In this document: one piece after another, positions 1-8,835 of the stretch
Layout of the letters: the number at the start of each line of letters is the position of its first letter
Numbering within the stretch: position 1 is the first letter of the stretch
DNA from: Bradyrhizobium sp. CCGB12
Lineage (GTDB): Bacteria > Pseudomonadota > Alphaproteobacteria > Rhizobiales > Xanthobacteraceae
Length of the DNA stretch: 64,000 nt
Assembly: GCF_024199845.1 (NCBI RefSeq)
Contig: NZ_JANADO010000001.1
Span: 5,766,001-5,830,000, forward strand
Reading direction: 5' to 3'
Position numbers and translations under genes: made by a program
Notes under the pieces: generated by a model
The model's input: only the letters and a program-made list of their open reading frames with translations
Told to the model about the DNA's origin: nothing
The model's database searches: none

Positions 1-978
1 GCTGCCATCGCAGCTACCACGCCAAATACGAAGTCATGGCAATAATTGCTACTCCTCTCACAACTTTGATATGCCTGTCCAGATGCTGGACGCACTTAAC
101 CCATCCCAAGGAAAGACTATTACTGGGCATAATCTTATAGAACGTTGCGAGGGTGGGCATGTTGGAGCGGCTTACCGCCAAACACCTCTGCAAGATGCTC
201 TGTAACATTTGTGCGCAAAGCTCATCGGCTCGAACTAACCGCAGATTCGATTTTCGCCAAGGTCTATCCTCTAAACCCCATTTCGTGTTCTGCCTGCCGA
301 AGTGACCAAGCTTGACAGTTGGAAACGTGGGCGCTTCTGTTGACGTAGTCAGTGGGATTGAGCCACCTGTAGCGGCGCAATGATCATATCGCAATTGTCG
401 GCCGTGCAGGTGATCAACTATGCTATTCATGTCTGTATTCTGGCCGATGCGTATGCACCGATAGTATTCCTCTACACCCTCAACAGGGATCGGGATACTA
501 CCTACTCCGGTGAGGAGCACATCCGGGCGGACTGCGACGCATCAGATCCATCTGAGTTCAATGAACAAGATCGACGGCTTGCGATTATTCGAACCGTATG
601 GGCCCGGCTACTCGCCATGGATCATTGCCGATGGGAAACAAATGCGGCACGCAATTTTTCAAGTGTCCCTCGGACTCAGGAACGGTCAGGCGGTGAACAG
701 CCCGTCGATCCGGAAGAGATCTGAGTACGGATGTCTGAGCATGGATCTGAAGCTGCACACGATGGCATGACGCCAGGCGGCCTGGCGTGCTCAAGCTTAC
801 CATTCGATCGCGACCTCTTGACCGCGGTCGGTCGACCGCTGCGCTTCTTGCCCACAGGGGAGTGAAGGCGGCTCCGAGGAAACGGCGCCGCGGACCCATG
901 ATCGCCTCTATTGAACTTGAGGCCAGAACTGCTCACCGAGGAACTCTCCTGACATCGCGCTCGTTGCAACAATCTGCG
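1..978. other. Gene-poor stretch
   Basis: No gene that I can name. An open minus frame runs 14-520 (about 168 codons) but shows no domain, signal peptide or convincing ribosome binding site, and its composition is mixed. It may be a decayed gene. A perfect 8-bp-arm inverted repeat lies at 770-788, about 190 bp past the end of the phosphotransferase gene. Confidence 0.4.
770..788. other. Inverted repeat downstream of the phosphotransferase gene
   Basis: ACGCCAGG at 770-777 is the exact reverse complement of CCTGGCGT at 781-788, with a 3-nt loop. No T-run follows on either strand, so it is at best a factor-assisted transcription end or mRNA-stabilising hairpin for the minus-strand gene that stops at 979. 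Confidence 0.35.
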
Positions 979-2076
979 TTACCTCGCGCCCGCCTTCTGC
1001 GCATAATTCCACGATGTTTTCGCGAGCGGCACGGTGCGCCTGGCAACTTCCGTCGCCTTGGTGCTGGCGGCAGTGCCATCTCGGATGCGCGCCGCGATGC
1101 CTTGAGTCATGCCGACCAATCGAAAGAGATTATACGCAAAATACCAATTCAAGTCCGGCAGCTCGCTGCCCGTGTAGGCGCAATAGATTTGCGCGGCTTC
1201 GTCCATGCTCGGGATATTGAGCGCTTTCAGGTCGGCGTCCGCAAGGCCTGGCCTGATCCATTGCATCAACAGATAGGTAAAATCGGAGATGGGATCGCCG
1301 AGCGTCGACAATTCCCAGTCGAGTACTGCGGTCACGTGCGGCTGCTTTGCATGAAAGATAATGTTGTCGATCCGATAGTCGCCATGCACGATGGAGACAA
1401 GTTTCTGCTCGGGGATCGTGTTTGGCAGCCACTCAATCAGCTTTTGGACCTCCGGGATATATTGCGTCTCTGAGGCGCGGTACTGCTTGGTCCAGCGATC
1501 GATTTGGCGTACGAAATAATTGCCGGGTTTTCCGAAGTCGGCAAGCCCGATCCTATCGGGATCAAACATGTGCAGCCTCGCGAGAGTCTCGATCTTGCTG
1601 CGGAAAATCTTTGCCCGCATGTCGGCAGGCTGGCTTGGCAAAGTCGGATTCCAATAGATGCGTCCTTCCTCCATCGACATGATGTAGAAGGCCGCGCCAA
1701 TGACGGCATCGTCAGTGCAGAGCGCAAATGCATGTGCAACCGGGAAGCCCTGCTGGCCGAGGGCCGAGATGACGCGGAACTCACGATCGACCGCATGCGC
1801 CGACGGCAGCAACTTGCCGAACGGCTTTCTTCGCATCACGTAGGAGCGACCGGGACTGTCGAGTCTGTAGGTAGGATTGGATTGGCCTCCCTGAAACTGT
1901 AAGATAGTCAAGGGGCCGGTATAGCCATCGACATGCTTGCGCATCCAGCGATCGAGACGGTTCTCGTCGATTCGATGTCGACCTTCGACGGGTCTCGTGC
2001 CCGAGAACTCCTCGTCCTTCCTGAAGCCATCGGCCAAGGTGACACTCCTCGAAATTGTTGAAGCGTGCCGCTTCAT
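979..2076 (-). CDS. ACAD10/LvaA-like acyl-CoA phosphotransferase
   Basis: A 365-residue protein of the APH/choline-kinase fold, in the branch called phosphotransferase family protein that is related to the kinase domain of ACAD10 and to LvaA. Visible motifs are the catalytic loop HGDYRIDN (H231, D233, N238) and the metal-binding DWE (D253-E255). The N-terminal lobe has the GGQSNPTY glycine loop near residue 63. LvaA relatives phosphorylate 4-hydroxyacyl-CoA so that an acyl-CoA dehydrogenase partner can remove the phosphate. No such dehydrogenase gene is in this window, so the substrate is open. An ATG at 2076 was taken. A TTG near 2041 with a better GAGGAG site 7 nt before it would give a protein about 12 residues shorter. 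No sigma-54 site was found upstream, unlike several other genes of this module. Confidence 0.8.
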   Translation of the reverse strand: MKRHASTISRSVTLADGFRKDEEFSGTRPVEGRHRIDENRLDRWMRKHVDGYTGPLTILQFQGGQSNPTYRLDSPGRSYVMRRKPFGKLLPSAHAVDREFRVISALGQQGFPVAHAFALCTDDAVIGAAFYIMSMEEGRIYWNPTLPSQPADMRAKIFRSKIETLARLHMFDPDRIGLADFGKPGNYFVRQIDRWTKQYRASETQYIPEVQKLIEWLPNTIPEQKLVSIVHGDYRIDNIIFHAKQPHVTAVLDWELSTLGDPISDFTYLLMQWIRPGLADADLKALNIPSMDEAAQIYCAYTGSELPDLNWYFAYNLFRLVGMTQGIAARIRDGTAASTKATEVARRTVPLAKTSWNYAQKAGAR

Positions 2077-2897
2077 TGATCACGGAGCAGCTCCATACGT
2101 CCGAACTTCAAGTCGATCGTGCGGCAGTGCACTCCATCGGGGCCATCCGTCAGACGTATGGTGCATGTCGAGCTTAGTCGTGCGGATTCCTCGTCTGATG
2201 CGCGGACACGGTCTGCATCGCCTGCTCGAACGATTCACAAGCTGCTTCGCCTCTAGCGACCAACACAGCAGCACACTTTTATCATCGAACCTCCTTTGCG
2301 GATCTCGGCCGCTTAACTCGCTCAAGAGTGACTTCTTTTGGCGCTTCGATCGGGCGCATCTAACGCTGACGTAGATCTCATTTTCCACATGCCGACAATA
2401 CGATCCTGACTTTCGTGGGAGCGGGCTGCGATGATGCGCAAGATCCCGTTCAGGGTGAGCGACGACTAATGGCGCAGCGCAGCATCTCTCACTGTCGAGG
2501 AATGCGCGCGAATTCGATCCGGATGATCCCCGCATCATTAGCGGCATCGCTCATTCGTTCAGTTCGCTCATTCGTTCAAATGGCTTCCGCTAGCGCGATT
2601 TCACACCCGATTTGTCATCCGACTAAAACTCTACGATCGTTTGTGGCAGGGGCAAGGGTGGTGTCTGGAACCCCGTGTTCGGAGCGCCGGCTCTTGCTCG
2701 CGCTACGGACAGGCAAATGGTCGCCCCCCTTGCGGTCAAAGCGTATCGCTCGCCCGCTACGGAAACAAGGGAAGCACAAGACGGTGATTGCACTTTCGCG
2801 CATATGGCGCAACTTCGACGCCCCCGCAGGTGCTGAGGTGCCTGCAATGCTGCTGACGAGGTGAGGCGCATGACTACCGATCTCAGAACGTTTCTGC
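2077..2897. other. Stretch without recognisable gene
   Basis: Both strands contain open frames up to about 150 codons, but none shows a domain, a good start or consistent codon use. I see no promoter consensus for the downstream phosphotransferase. Probably decayed DNA. Confidence 0.4.
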
Positions 2898-3770
2898 TCA
2901 GCTGGATAACGAACGCCGTTCGCGCACCGAGCCTTCCTGAGAAACCGACGCTACCAGCGTGCCGTCACGCCTGAAGATCAAGCCGCACGCAAGGCCGCGT
3001 CCGCCTTGTGCGCTCGGCGACTCTTTGGCGTAAAGTAACCACTCGTCGGCCCGAAAGGGACGGTGGAACCAAATTGCGTGGTCGAGGCTCGCCGAAATCA
3101 TGCGCCCGTCGAACAGAGTGCGGCCATAGCGCACCGTGATCGCATCGAGTAGCGCCAAATCTGAGGCATAGACCAGCGCGCACATGTGAATCGTCGGATC
3201 ATCGGGCAGCTTTGCTGCGGCCTTCATCCAGATATGAAAGCGGCCGTCATCGATTTTTTGACCGACATAACGGCCAATCTCGACAGGACGCAATTCAATC
3301 GGGCGATCGCGGTCATAGTAGCCGCGGATGAACTCCGGTATGTCGGCGAAGTTCGATCGTTTGAATATTTCTTCTGCAGCGAGCATTTCGGGCGGCAGAA
3401 CAGCGGGCATATTGTTTTGGTGATCGAAAGCGCCCTGTTCGCCTGCATGAAAGGACACCATGATGGAAGAGATGGGCTTACCGTGCTGGATTGCGGTCAC
3501 GCTCCGTGTCGAATAGCTTTTGCCATCACGCAGCCCTCGGACTTCGTAGATGATCGGAACCTGGGGGTCACCGGTCTGAATGAAATAGCCATGTAGCGAA
3601 TGCGGCAGCCTGTCTTTCACGGTGCGACATGCCGCGACCATCGCCTGCGCTATCACTTGCCCACCGAATACCCGTTGGAGGAGAGGATTCGGATTGTTGC
3701 CGCGAAACAGGTTCACCTCGATTGGCTCAAGGTCGAAGATGGAGAGCAGGTCGATCGAGGTTTTGGACAT
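2898..3770 (-). CDS. Acyl-CoA thioesterase II (TesB family), copy 1
   Basis: A 290-residue double-hotdog thioesterase that hydrolyses acyl-CoA to free acid and CoA. The family pattern is clear: an N-terminal hotdog with LFRGNNPNPLLQRVFGGQVI near residue 20-40, a C-terminal hotdog with the catalytic-Asp segment VYASDLALLDA, the SLDHAIWFH strand and the Gln of SAQGGRGL. The length fits TesB. The start at 3770 was chosen because the TesB N-terminus begins there and AAAGG lies 8 nt upstream. A longer open frame reaches 3941 but its extra residues are unlike the family. The gene stands alone behind its own sigma-54 promoter (4024-4039) with a leader of about 240 nt. It is closely similar to the neighbour at 4238-5086. 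Substrate chain length cannot be read from the sequence. Confidence 0.9.
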   Translation of the reverse strand: MSKTSIDLLSIFDLEPIEVNLFRGNNPNPLLQRVFGGQVIAQAMVAACRTVKDRLPHSLHGYFIQTGDPQVPIIYEVRGLRDGKSYSTRSVTAIQHGKPISSIMVSFHAGEQGAFDHQNNMPAVLPPEMLAAEEIFKRSNFADIPEFIRGYYDRDRPIELRPVEIGRYVGQKIDDGRFHIWMKAAAKLPDDPTIHMCALVYASDLALLDAITVRYGRTLFDGRMISASLDHAIWFHRPFRADEWLLYAKESPSAQGGRGLACGLIFRRDGTLVASVSQEGSVRERRSLSS

Positions 3771-4023
3771 TGACGCGCCTTTGTTCTTCTTCGGCATCAT
3801 TCCCTGTATGGCAGCCCTGCGATGAAGCCGAAGTCCGACATCGAGCATCCTTTCGAGCCATAGCGCCGGGGACCCTCGTTCTGGTCTATCCGGTTTGCAG
3901 CTTATGGCGGGGCAACTGCAACTGTGCTGGCGTATTGACATCGTTTCGCAAGCAACGACACGCTTCGTTCAACTCCTGCGCCGGGACTACCGTGTTCGAC
4001 CTTGCCATCGATGCTTCCTGCCC

Positions 4024-4039
4024 AGCAATCACCGTGCCA
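4024..4039 (-). promoter_or_regulatory. Sigma-54 promoter of thioesterase copy 1
   Basis: Minus strand reads TGGCACGGTGATTGCT, a complete match to TGGCAYRN4TTGCW. Transcription would start near 4012 and run into the thioesterase gene at 3770. It is paired with the NifA-type site at 4098-4113. Confidence 0.85.
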
Positions 4040-4097
4040 CGGTAAGGTGATGCGAAATCGATGTCCTCACCCCGCCGGCAACGGTAGTTGCGTTGAA

Positions 4098-4113
4098 TGT
4101 CGGAGTGCCAACA
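4098..4113. promoter_or_regulatory. NifA-type upstream activator site
   Basis: TGT-CGGAGTGCCA-ACA, an exact TGT-N10-ACA. Its centre is about 67 bp upstream of the -24 element of the 4024-4039 promoter, about -91 from the predicted start, inside the usual NifA range. Confidence 0.75.
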
Positions 4114-4237
4114 TAGACTCAACCGGACAAAGGCCGAACGCGACAATGCACATGAGCGAGGGTTGGACGCCTCGCGGCTCGGAATCGACCGCCATGGGAT
4201 TCTCGACGCCATATCACGTTTGTATGGAAGTGACGGC

Positions 4238-5086
4238 TCAGCGCTGCTCACGCACTGAACCTTCTTGGGCGACAGACGCGACCAATGTGCCGCCAGGCTC
4301 GAAGATCAAGCCGCGTACGAGGCCGCGTCCGCCTTGTGCGCTCGGCGACTCTTTGGCGTAAAGCAGCCAGTCGTCTGCTCGAAACGGTCGGTGAAACCAC
4401 ATTGCGTGATCGAGGCTTGCAATCATCATACGTTTGTCGAACAATGGCCGATCATAGCGAGCCGTCACCGCATCGAGCAGCGGGTAATCGGAGGCATACG
4501 CCAACGCGCACATATGCTGCACTGGATCGTCGCGCAGCCTCGTCGCTGCCTTGATCCACACATGAACGCGACCATCTTCAGTTTTTTCACCGATATAACG
4601 GCCGCTCTCAACCAGGCACAACTCTATCGCGTAGTTCTGGCGGACGAAGTCAGTCGTTTCGCAAAATGTCGGCTGCTCAGGCGTTTGCACTGCCATGAGG
4701 GTATCCGGAAACGGCACGCAGGGCATCTTGTCCTGGTGGTCAAGAGCGCCGTCCTCGTCGGCATGGAAAGAGACCACGATGGAGCAGACTGCGGTGCCAT
4801 GCTGGATTGCGCTGACGCGGCGCGTCGAATAGCTCTTGCCGTCGCGCAGCCGTTCGACCTCGTAAATAATAGGCGCCTTTGGGTTGCCGGGCCGGATGAA
4901 GCAGCTGTGCAGCGAATTCGGCAGCCGTCCCTCCACCGTGCGGCATGCCGCAGCCATCGCCTGCCCAATCACCTGGCCCCCAAACACCCGCTGCGCGTTG
5001 GTGTTCGGACTGTTGCCACGAAACAAGTTCATTTCCATCGCTTCCACCTCCAAGATAGCGGGCAGGTTGATCAGGCTTTCGGACAT
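4238..5086 (-). CDS. Acyl-CoA thioesterase II (TesB family), copy 2
   Basis: A 282-residue TesB-type double-hotdog thioesterase, paralogous to the gene at 2898-3770. Long identical blocks are shared around QRVFGGQVI, LRDGKSYSTR, the FHRPFRAD segment and AKESPSAQGGRGL. The catalytic Asp (YASDYPLLDA) and Gln are kept. The start at 5086 aligns with copy 1; upstream codons to 5170 look non-coding. It has its own sigma-54 promoter at 5295-5310, so the two copies are separately controlled and are not one operon, although they point the same way with about 470 bp between them. Divergence in the middle of the protein, between the two hotdogs, suggests different acyl preference, which is inference. 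Confidence 0.9.
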   Translation of the reverse strand: MSESLINLPAILEVEAMEMNLFRGNSPNTNAQRVFGGQVIGQAMAAACRTVEGRLPNSLHSCFIRPGNPKAPIIYEVERLRDGKSYSTRRVSAIQHGTAVCSIVVSFHADEDGALDHQDKMPCVPFPDTLMAVQTPEQPTFCETTDFVRQNYAIELCLVESGRYIGEKTEDGRVHVWIKAATRLRDDPVQHMCALAYASDYPLLDAVTARYDRPLFDKRMMIASLDHAMWFHRPFRADDWLLYAKESPSAQGGRGLVRGLIFEPGGTLVASVAQEGSVREQR

Positions 5087-5294
5087 TGATGCGCATTCCC
5101 CTTCTTGGGCGTCATACATGGCATGCTGCCATAAACAGAACTTTCGAGGTTTCGGAGCGTTGTCTCGCACCGCATGCCGCCAGCGTAAATTCGCGGAACG
5201 GCACGCGGCGGTGCTGCTGTCTATTGATTTGGATCAATCGTGGCCCTCTCATTGTACCGCTAGGAATGATACCTTTCCCTTTCAACGTCACCGC

Positions 5295-5310
5295 AGCAAT
5301 CGGCATGCCA
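5295..5310 (-). promoter_or_regulatory. Sigma-54 promoter of thioesterase copy 2
   Basis: Minus strand reads TGGCATGCCGATTGCT, a full match to TGGCAYRN4TTGCW, about 210 bp upstream of the start at 5086. No exact TGT-N10-ACA was found in the 300 bp upstream, so either the activator site is degenerate or another enhancer-binding protein acts. Confidence 0.75.
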
Positions 5311-5738
5311 TGCATCCGCTGTGCACGCCAGTTAAGACACATCCATCTACTTCGAGCCGCGCCTGAAATACTTCGACCTTAGCGTCGTGCTCCGAACATA
5401 CAGATTTGAAGTCTGACAGAGCTGAGCATGACAACGATCGCGCGAAGGACAACGGTCGCCTCTCGTGCCGAACGCTTGCGAGGGGATGCCCGTCACAATC
5501 ATCGCGCCAGCGCGCTTGGTACTAGGTTCGGCAGATGGACTGAACTCTAAAGCTCCGTTCCCGCGCTGCCTTGGAGACGCAGAACCAGAAGTCGCTTGCG
5601 AGACGCTGTGGGCCTCTGTAACTCTCGCGAGAGTCAGCTGCAACGAACCGCCTTTCGGCTCCTCGGCGAGGTGAGCTACTGCCCATCGACGGCTATGACG
5701 AGCATTATCGCCTCCTCATCCTCGGCGCCCTAGGGTAC

Positions 5739-6600
5739 GCGCTAGGGCCGATCGACATTCATTGCATCCAGATCATGGCGGCTGCGAGATGGATGAAGCC
5801 GGTAAAGTTGGCGGTCCGCCTGTCGTAACGGGTGGCGAAGCGCCGGAAGTGCTTGAGTTGGTAGAAGCAGCGCTCGATGCGGTTGCGCTGTTTGTAGGCG
5901 TCGGGGTCATGCGGGATGATGATCCTGCGGGTGCGGTTTGACGGGATCACCGCCGTTGCGCCGATCTCGGCGATGATCGCGCGCAGGGCGTTGCTGTCAT
6001 AGGCTTTGTCGGCCAGCACGGCATCGCCGCTTTGCCCGTCAAGCAGCGTGGGCGCCTGGGTGATGTCGCCAACCCGTCCGGCCGTGACGATGAAGCGGAG
6101 CGGACGGCCGAGGGCATCGGCCAGCATGTGGATCTTGGTGGTCAGTCCGCCTCGGGAGCGCCCCAGCGCCTGATCTTTGGCCCCCCTTTTCCGCTCGTGG
6201 CCTGCTGGTGGGCGCGAACGATGGTGCTATCAATCATCAGATACTGGTTGTCGCGATCGGCGGTCAGCGCGGCGAACACGCGCTCCCAGACGCCGGCATG
6301 GCACCAGCGGCTGAAGCGCCGGTGCACGGTCTTCCACTTGCCGTACCGCTCCGGCAGATCACACCAGTGCGCGCCCGACCGTAACACCCATAAACACCCG
6401 TTCAAGAACAGGCGGTTATCCCGGGCTGACCGTCCGGGGTCGCCAGCTTTGCCTGGCAGCAATGGCGAAATCTTCGCCCATTGCGCCTCGTTCAACTCGT
6501 ATCGTTTCGCCGCCATCATCCGCTCCGCGTCGAATCACGGAACTCTATGAATCAGCGATCAATCCGCTTGGGAATCCTGAATGTCGATCGGTCCTAGCGC
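5739..6600 (-). mobile_element. IS5-type (IS427-like) insertion sequence
   Basis: An 862-bp element bounded by 23-bp terminal inverted repeats with one mismatch (5739-5761 and 6578-6600, core GCGCTAGG-CCGATCGACATTCA). It carries one transposase split by a programmed frameshift. The ends and catalytic residues look intact, so the element may be active. I could not define a target duplication with certainty. Confidence 0.88.
5759..6519 (-). CDS. IS5-family transposase (OrfA/OrfB frameshift)
   Basis: Two overlapping frames encode the transposase: OrfA 6142-6519 (125 residues, N-terminal DUF4096-like region and first DDE Asp in MIDSTIVRAH) and OrfB, whose frame opens upstream of 6127 and ends at 5759. 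The second Asp is in LADKAYDS and the Glu in RNRIERCFYQLKHFRRFATRYD. At 6181-6190 the minus strand has AAAAGGGGGG. A -1 slip there turns OrfA into a continuous protein reading GKGGAKDQALGRSRGG, which is how IS427-group elements express their transposase. It is therefore a functional arrangement and not a decay frameshift. Confidence 0.88.
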
Positions 6601-7006
6601 TGGTGCCAGCCGCGGGTTCGGATCCGCAACGGCTACGCAGCGCAGTCAGCGAGATCAGAAAGGTGCACGCTTCATACTACGCCGGTACGGCACTTCTCTT
6701 GGCCACGCTCACGCCATTAGCCCTGGTCTCAAGCAGGACATTTACACCACGCGCCTTATCTGACATGACTATGATAGCGTTCACATCTCCGTTTCCGCCG
6801 CAAAGCGCGACCTCCAAGCGTGCCCGGGATCGTTCAAGGCAGACCAAGATTTTACGCCTTCGGCGCCTTTTCGGGATTGTTTTGGGCGCCGCAACGCTGG
6901 CTGTGCCAAACAGCGCCTCGCCATAGCGGCAGAAGTCGTGCCCCACTGGGCTCCGAACCCGCATGGGTGCCGCGCCAATTCGCTTGACATCTTCAGCTAG
7001 GCCAAG
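6601..7006. other. Stretch without recognisable gene
   Basis: Between the insertion sequence and the MaoC gene. Only short frames without domains or starts. No terminator hairpin with T-run was seen after the MaoC gene. Confidence 0.35.
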
Positions 7007-7867
7007 TCAACCCAGCAATGTCTGGCCATTCTTGGCGACGGTAACTTGGCGTTCCCGAACATGAGCTTCGAACGAAATCGAGTTGCCGTCCTGCCAAAGA
7101 TTGACAGTAATGATCTCACCCGGAAACACGGGGGCAGAAAAGCGGACGCGATGACGATGAAAGGCAGAGGGATCGTAGTCAGCATAGGTCTGCAACACGG
7201 CTCTGCACGTCAGTCCATAGGTGCACATGCCATGGAGAACGGGCCTGGGAAAGCCCGCTCGGCGCGCAAATCCCGGATCGCTATGTAAGGCATTTCTATC
7301 ACCGGACAAACGATAGATCAGCGCTTGGTTGGGTTGGGTCGGGATATCTACTGATCGGTCCGGTGCTCGGCGAGGTATTTGATGCGGCTTGGGCATTCCC
7401 TCCGATGGTCCGTCAAAGCCCCCGTCGCCCCTCGCAAACGTCGACGAAACGATTGTGGCGATCTTGTCCTCCGTGCCGTCTTTAACGATGACTTCGTTCT
7501 GAATGATCGCCCCTTTCTCCCTTCCCTTGTCGTACACGCCGCGCACACGCGCATCCGCAGTAACCTCGGCTGCGATGGGAATCGGTTTGTGAAACGTGAT
7601 GTCGCGTTCGCCGTCAAGAACCATGACGCGGTTGAGGTCGATGACCCCGGGTCGTGCCCCCCATACGCAGACCGAAGCAAAAGTCGGAACAACCTTTAGC
7701 GGCTTGGATGTTGCAAATGCCTCGTTGACAAACTGCAGCTCCTCTTCGTTCAGAGGATCGGAGCCCATGCCGACCCCAAGCGCGTAAAGCATCACCTCCC
7801 GATCGCTCCACGAATAGGGCACGGCTTCGGTCTTGAGGTCGAGTATGGCCGGATAGTCGATCGGCAT
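7007..7867 (-). CDS. MaoC-type enoyl-CoA hydratase 2
   Basis: A 286-residue two-hotdog protein of the eukaryotic-type hydratase 2 / MFE-2 group. It should hydrate trans-2-enoyl-CoA to (R)-3-hydroxyacyl-CoA, or the reverse. The C-terminal hotdog carries the hydratase-2 motif with D190, N192, H195 and D197 (YRLSGDRNALHSDPGFA), followed by GFPRPVLHG. The N-terminal hotdog lacks this motif and is the usual substrate-binding half. ATG at 7867 is preceded by GAGGAG. The gene is monocistronic and lies about 290 bp downstream of a sigma-54 promoter with a well-placed NifA-type site, so it is probably made in microaerobic nodule conditions. Together with the thioesterases and hydroxyacyl kinase it suggests acyl-CoA remodelling. 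Confidence 0.9.
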   Translation of the reverse strand: MPIDYPAILDLKTEAVPYSWSDREVMLYALGVGMGSDPLNEEELQFVNEAFATSKPLKVVPTFASVCVWGARPGVIDLNRVMVLDGERDITFHKPIPIAAEVTADARVRGVYDKGREKGAIIQNEVIVKDGTEDKIATIVSSTFARGDGGFDGPSEGMPKPHQIPRRAPDRSVDIPTQPNQALIYRLSGDRNALHSDPGFARRAGFPRPVLHGMCTYGLTCRAVLQTYADYDPSAFHRHRVRFSAPVFPGEIITVNLWQDGNSISFEAHVRERQVTVAKNGQTLLG

Positions 7868-8154
7868 CAGCCGCTCCTCGTTCTCGTTACCATGGCGTCA
7901 GGCCCGCTTACAGAGCGGCAGTGGCGGTCCACTGCTCCATCAGCTCTCGTCCTCGTCAAGTCCGGTCTCCCGGCCAATTCTCGTATTGATGAACGCAACC
8001 AGCATTTTCAGGCGCGGCACCATTCCGCTCTCCGAAGCTGTTGCCAACGCCACGCGCTTCTATGCTCGCCTTTTGTCCAGCAACACACATGTGAGTACGA
8101 GCATCGCGCGTCTTCCTTGACTTGGCACCCTGCTCAGAGTTGTTGAACTTCACT

Positions 8155-8170
8155 AGCAACGGCCATGCCA
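8155..8170 (-). promoter_or_regulatory. Sigma-54 promoter of the MaoC gene
   Basis: Minus strand reads TGGCATGGCCGTTGCT, matching TGGCAYRN4TTGCW at every defined position. It faces the MaoC start at 7867 and has an activator site at 8254-8269. Confidence 0.85.
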
Positions 8171-8253
8171 GAACCGTCAGCGCGTTAAGCGTCTGATGCC
8201 ACATGGCCTTCCGACAACGCCCTCATGTTCCGCACCCGACGGGGGCTTGTGCC

Positions 8254-8269
8254 TGTCAGCAAATGGACA
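8254..8269. promoter_or_regulatory. NifA-type upstream activator site
   Basis: TGT-CAGCAAATGG-ACA, exact TGT-N10-ACA. The centre is about 92 bp upstream of the -24 element, about -116 from the predicted start. Confidence 0.78.
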
Positions 8270-8835
8270 CCGCTTGACGCCCAAAGGCACAGCCTAAAGG
8301 CCCATCGAACCCCTTGCACACTCCATACCCGGCTGCTCCCTTGGCGGAATTCCAATTCCATGCACCCAGACTGAGCTCAGCAGCCAACGTTCAAAGCTTG
8401 CCGATAAGGCCTAGTACGGCGCTATATGCCGCCATTCCTCCTTGGCGGCACCAAGCCGCCGACTCCTCGAATCGCGCTGTCCGCCGATCGCACCATGATC
8501 CATGATAGGTGTGAAAGCGTTTCCTGTTTGTCGTTTAGATAGGCGATTGGCATGGCCATGCAGCTCGACCCTGTTAGTCAAACGGGCAACTTGATCGCGC
8601 CCGGGATATAGTCATCCTTAGACGCGGCAAGCGGCGGCGAATGACCAGCCCGCCGACACGGCAAGTTGCGCCAACTCTGCGCAAATCAACTTCATCCGAC
8701 AAACATATCTTACAGTCAACCAAGGTCCTGAACCAGACGGGGCACGGAACCGGATGATGCTCACGAACGCTAACGACCAAGTCCATTCGCTCACGTGCGT
8801 TCTCATGAGGTCGAGACGGATCAGGTCGTGCCAAC

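Larger units (their letters stand above)
7868..8835. other. Regulatory and gene-poor stretch
   Basis: Holds the sigma-54 promoter and activator site of the MaoC gene (8155-8269). The rest, to 8835, has no recognisable gene; frames on both strands are short and without domains. Confidence 0.5.

Noticed and set aside
37..50. TGGCAATAATTGCT resembling a sigma-54 promoter
   Set aside because: The GG and GC elements are two bases too close.
14..520. Minus-strand frame of 168 codons
   Set aside because: No domain, no credible start, mixed composition; not called as a gene.
6142..6190. Frameshift between the two transposase frames as decay
   Set aside because: The AAAAGGGGGG slip site and the restored family sequence indicate programmed -1 frameshifting.
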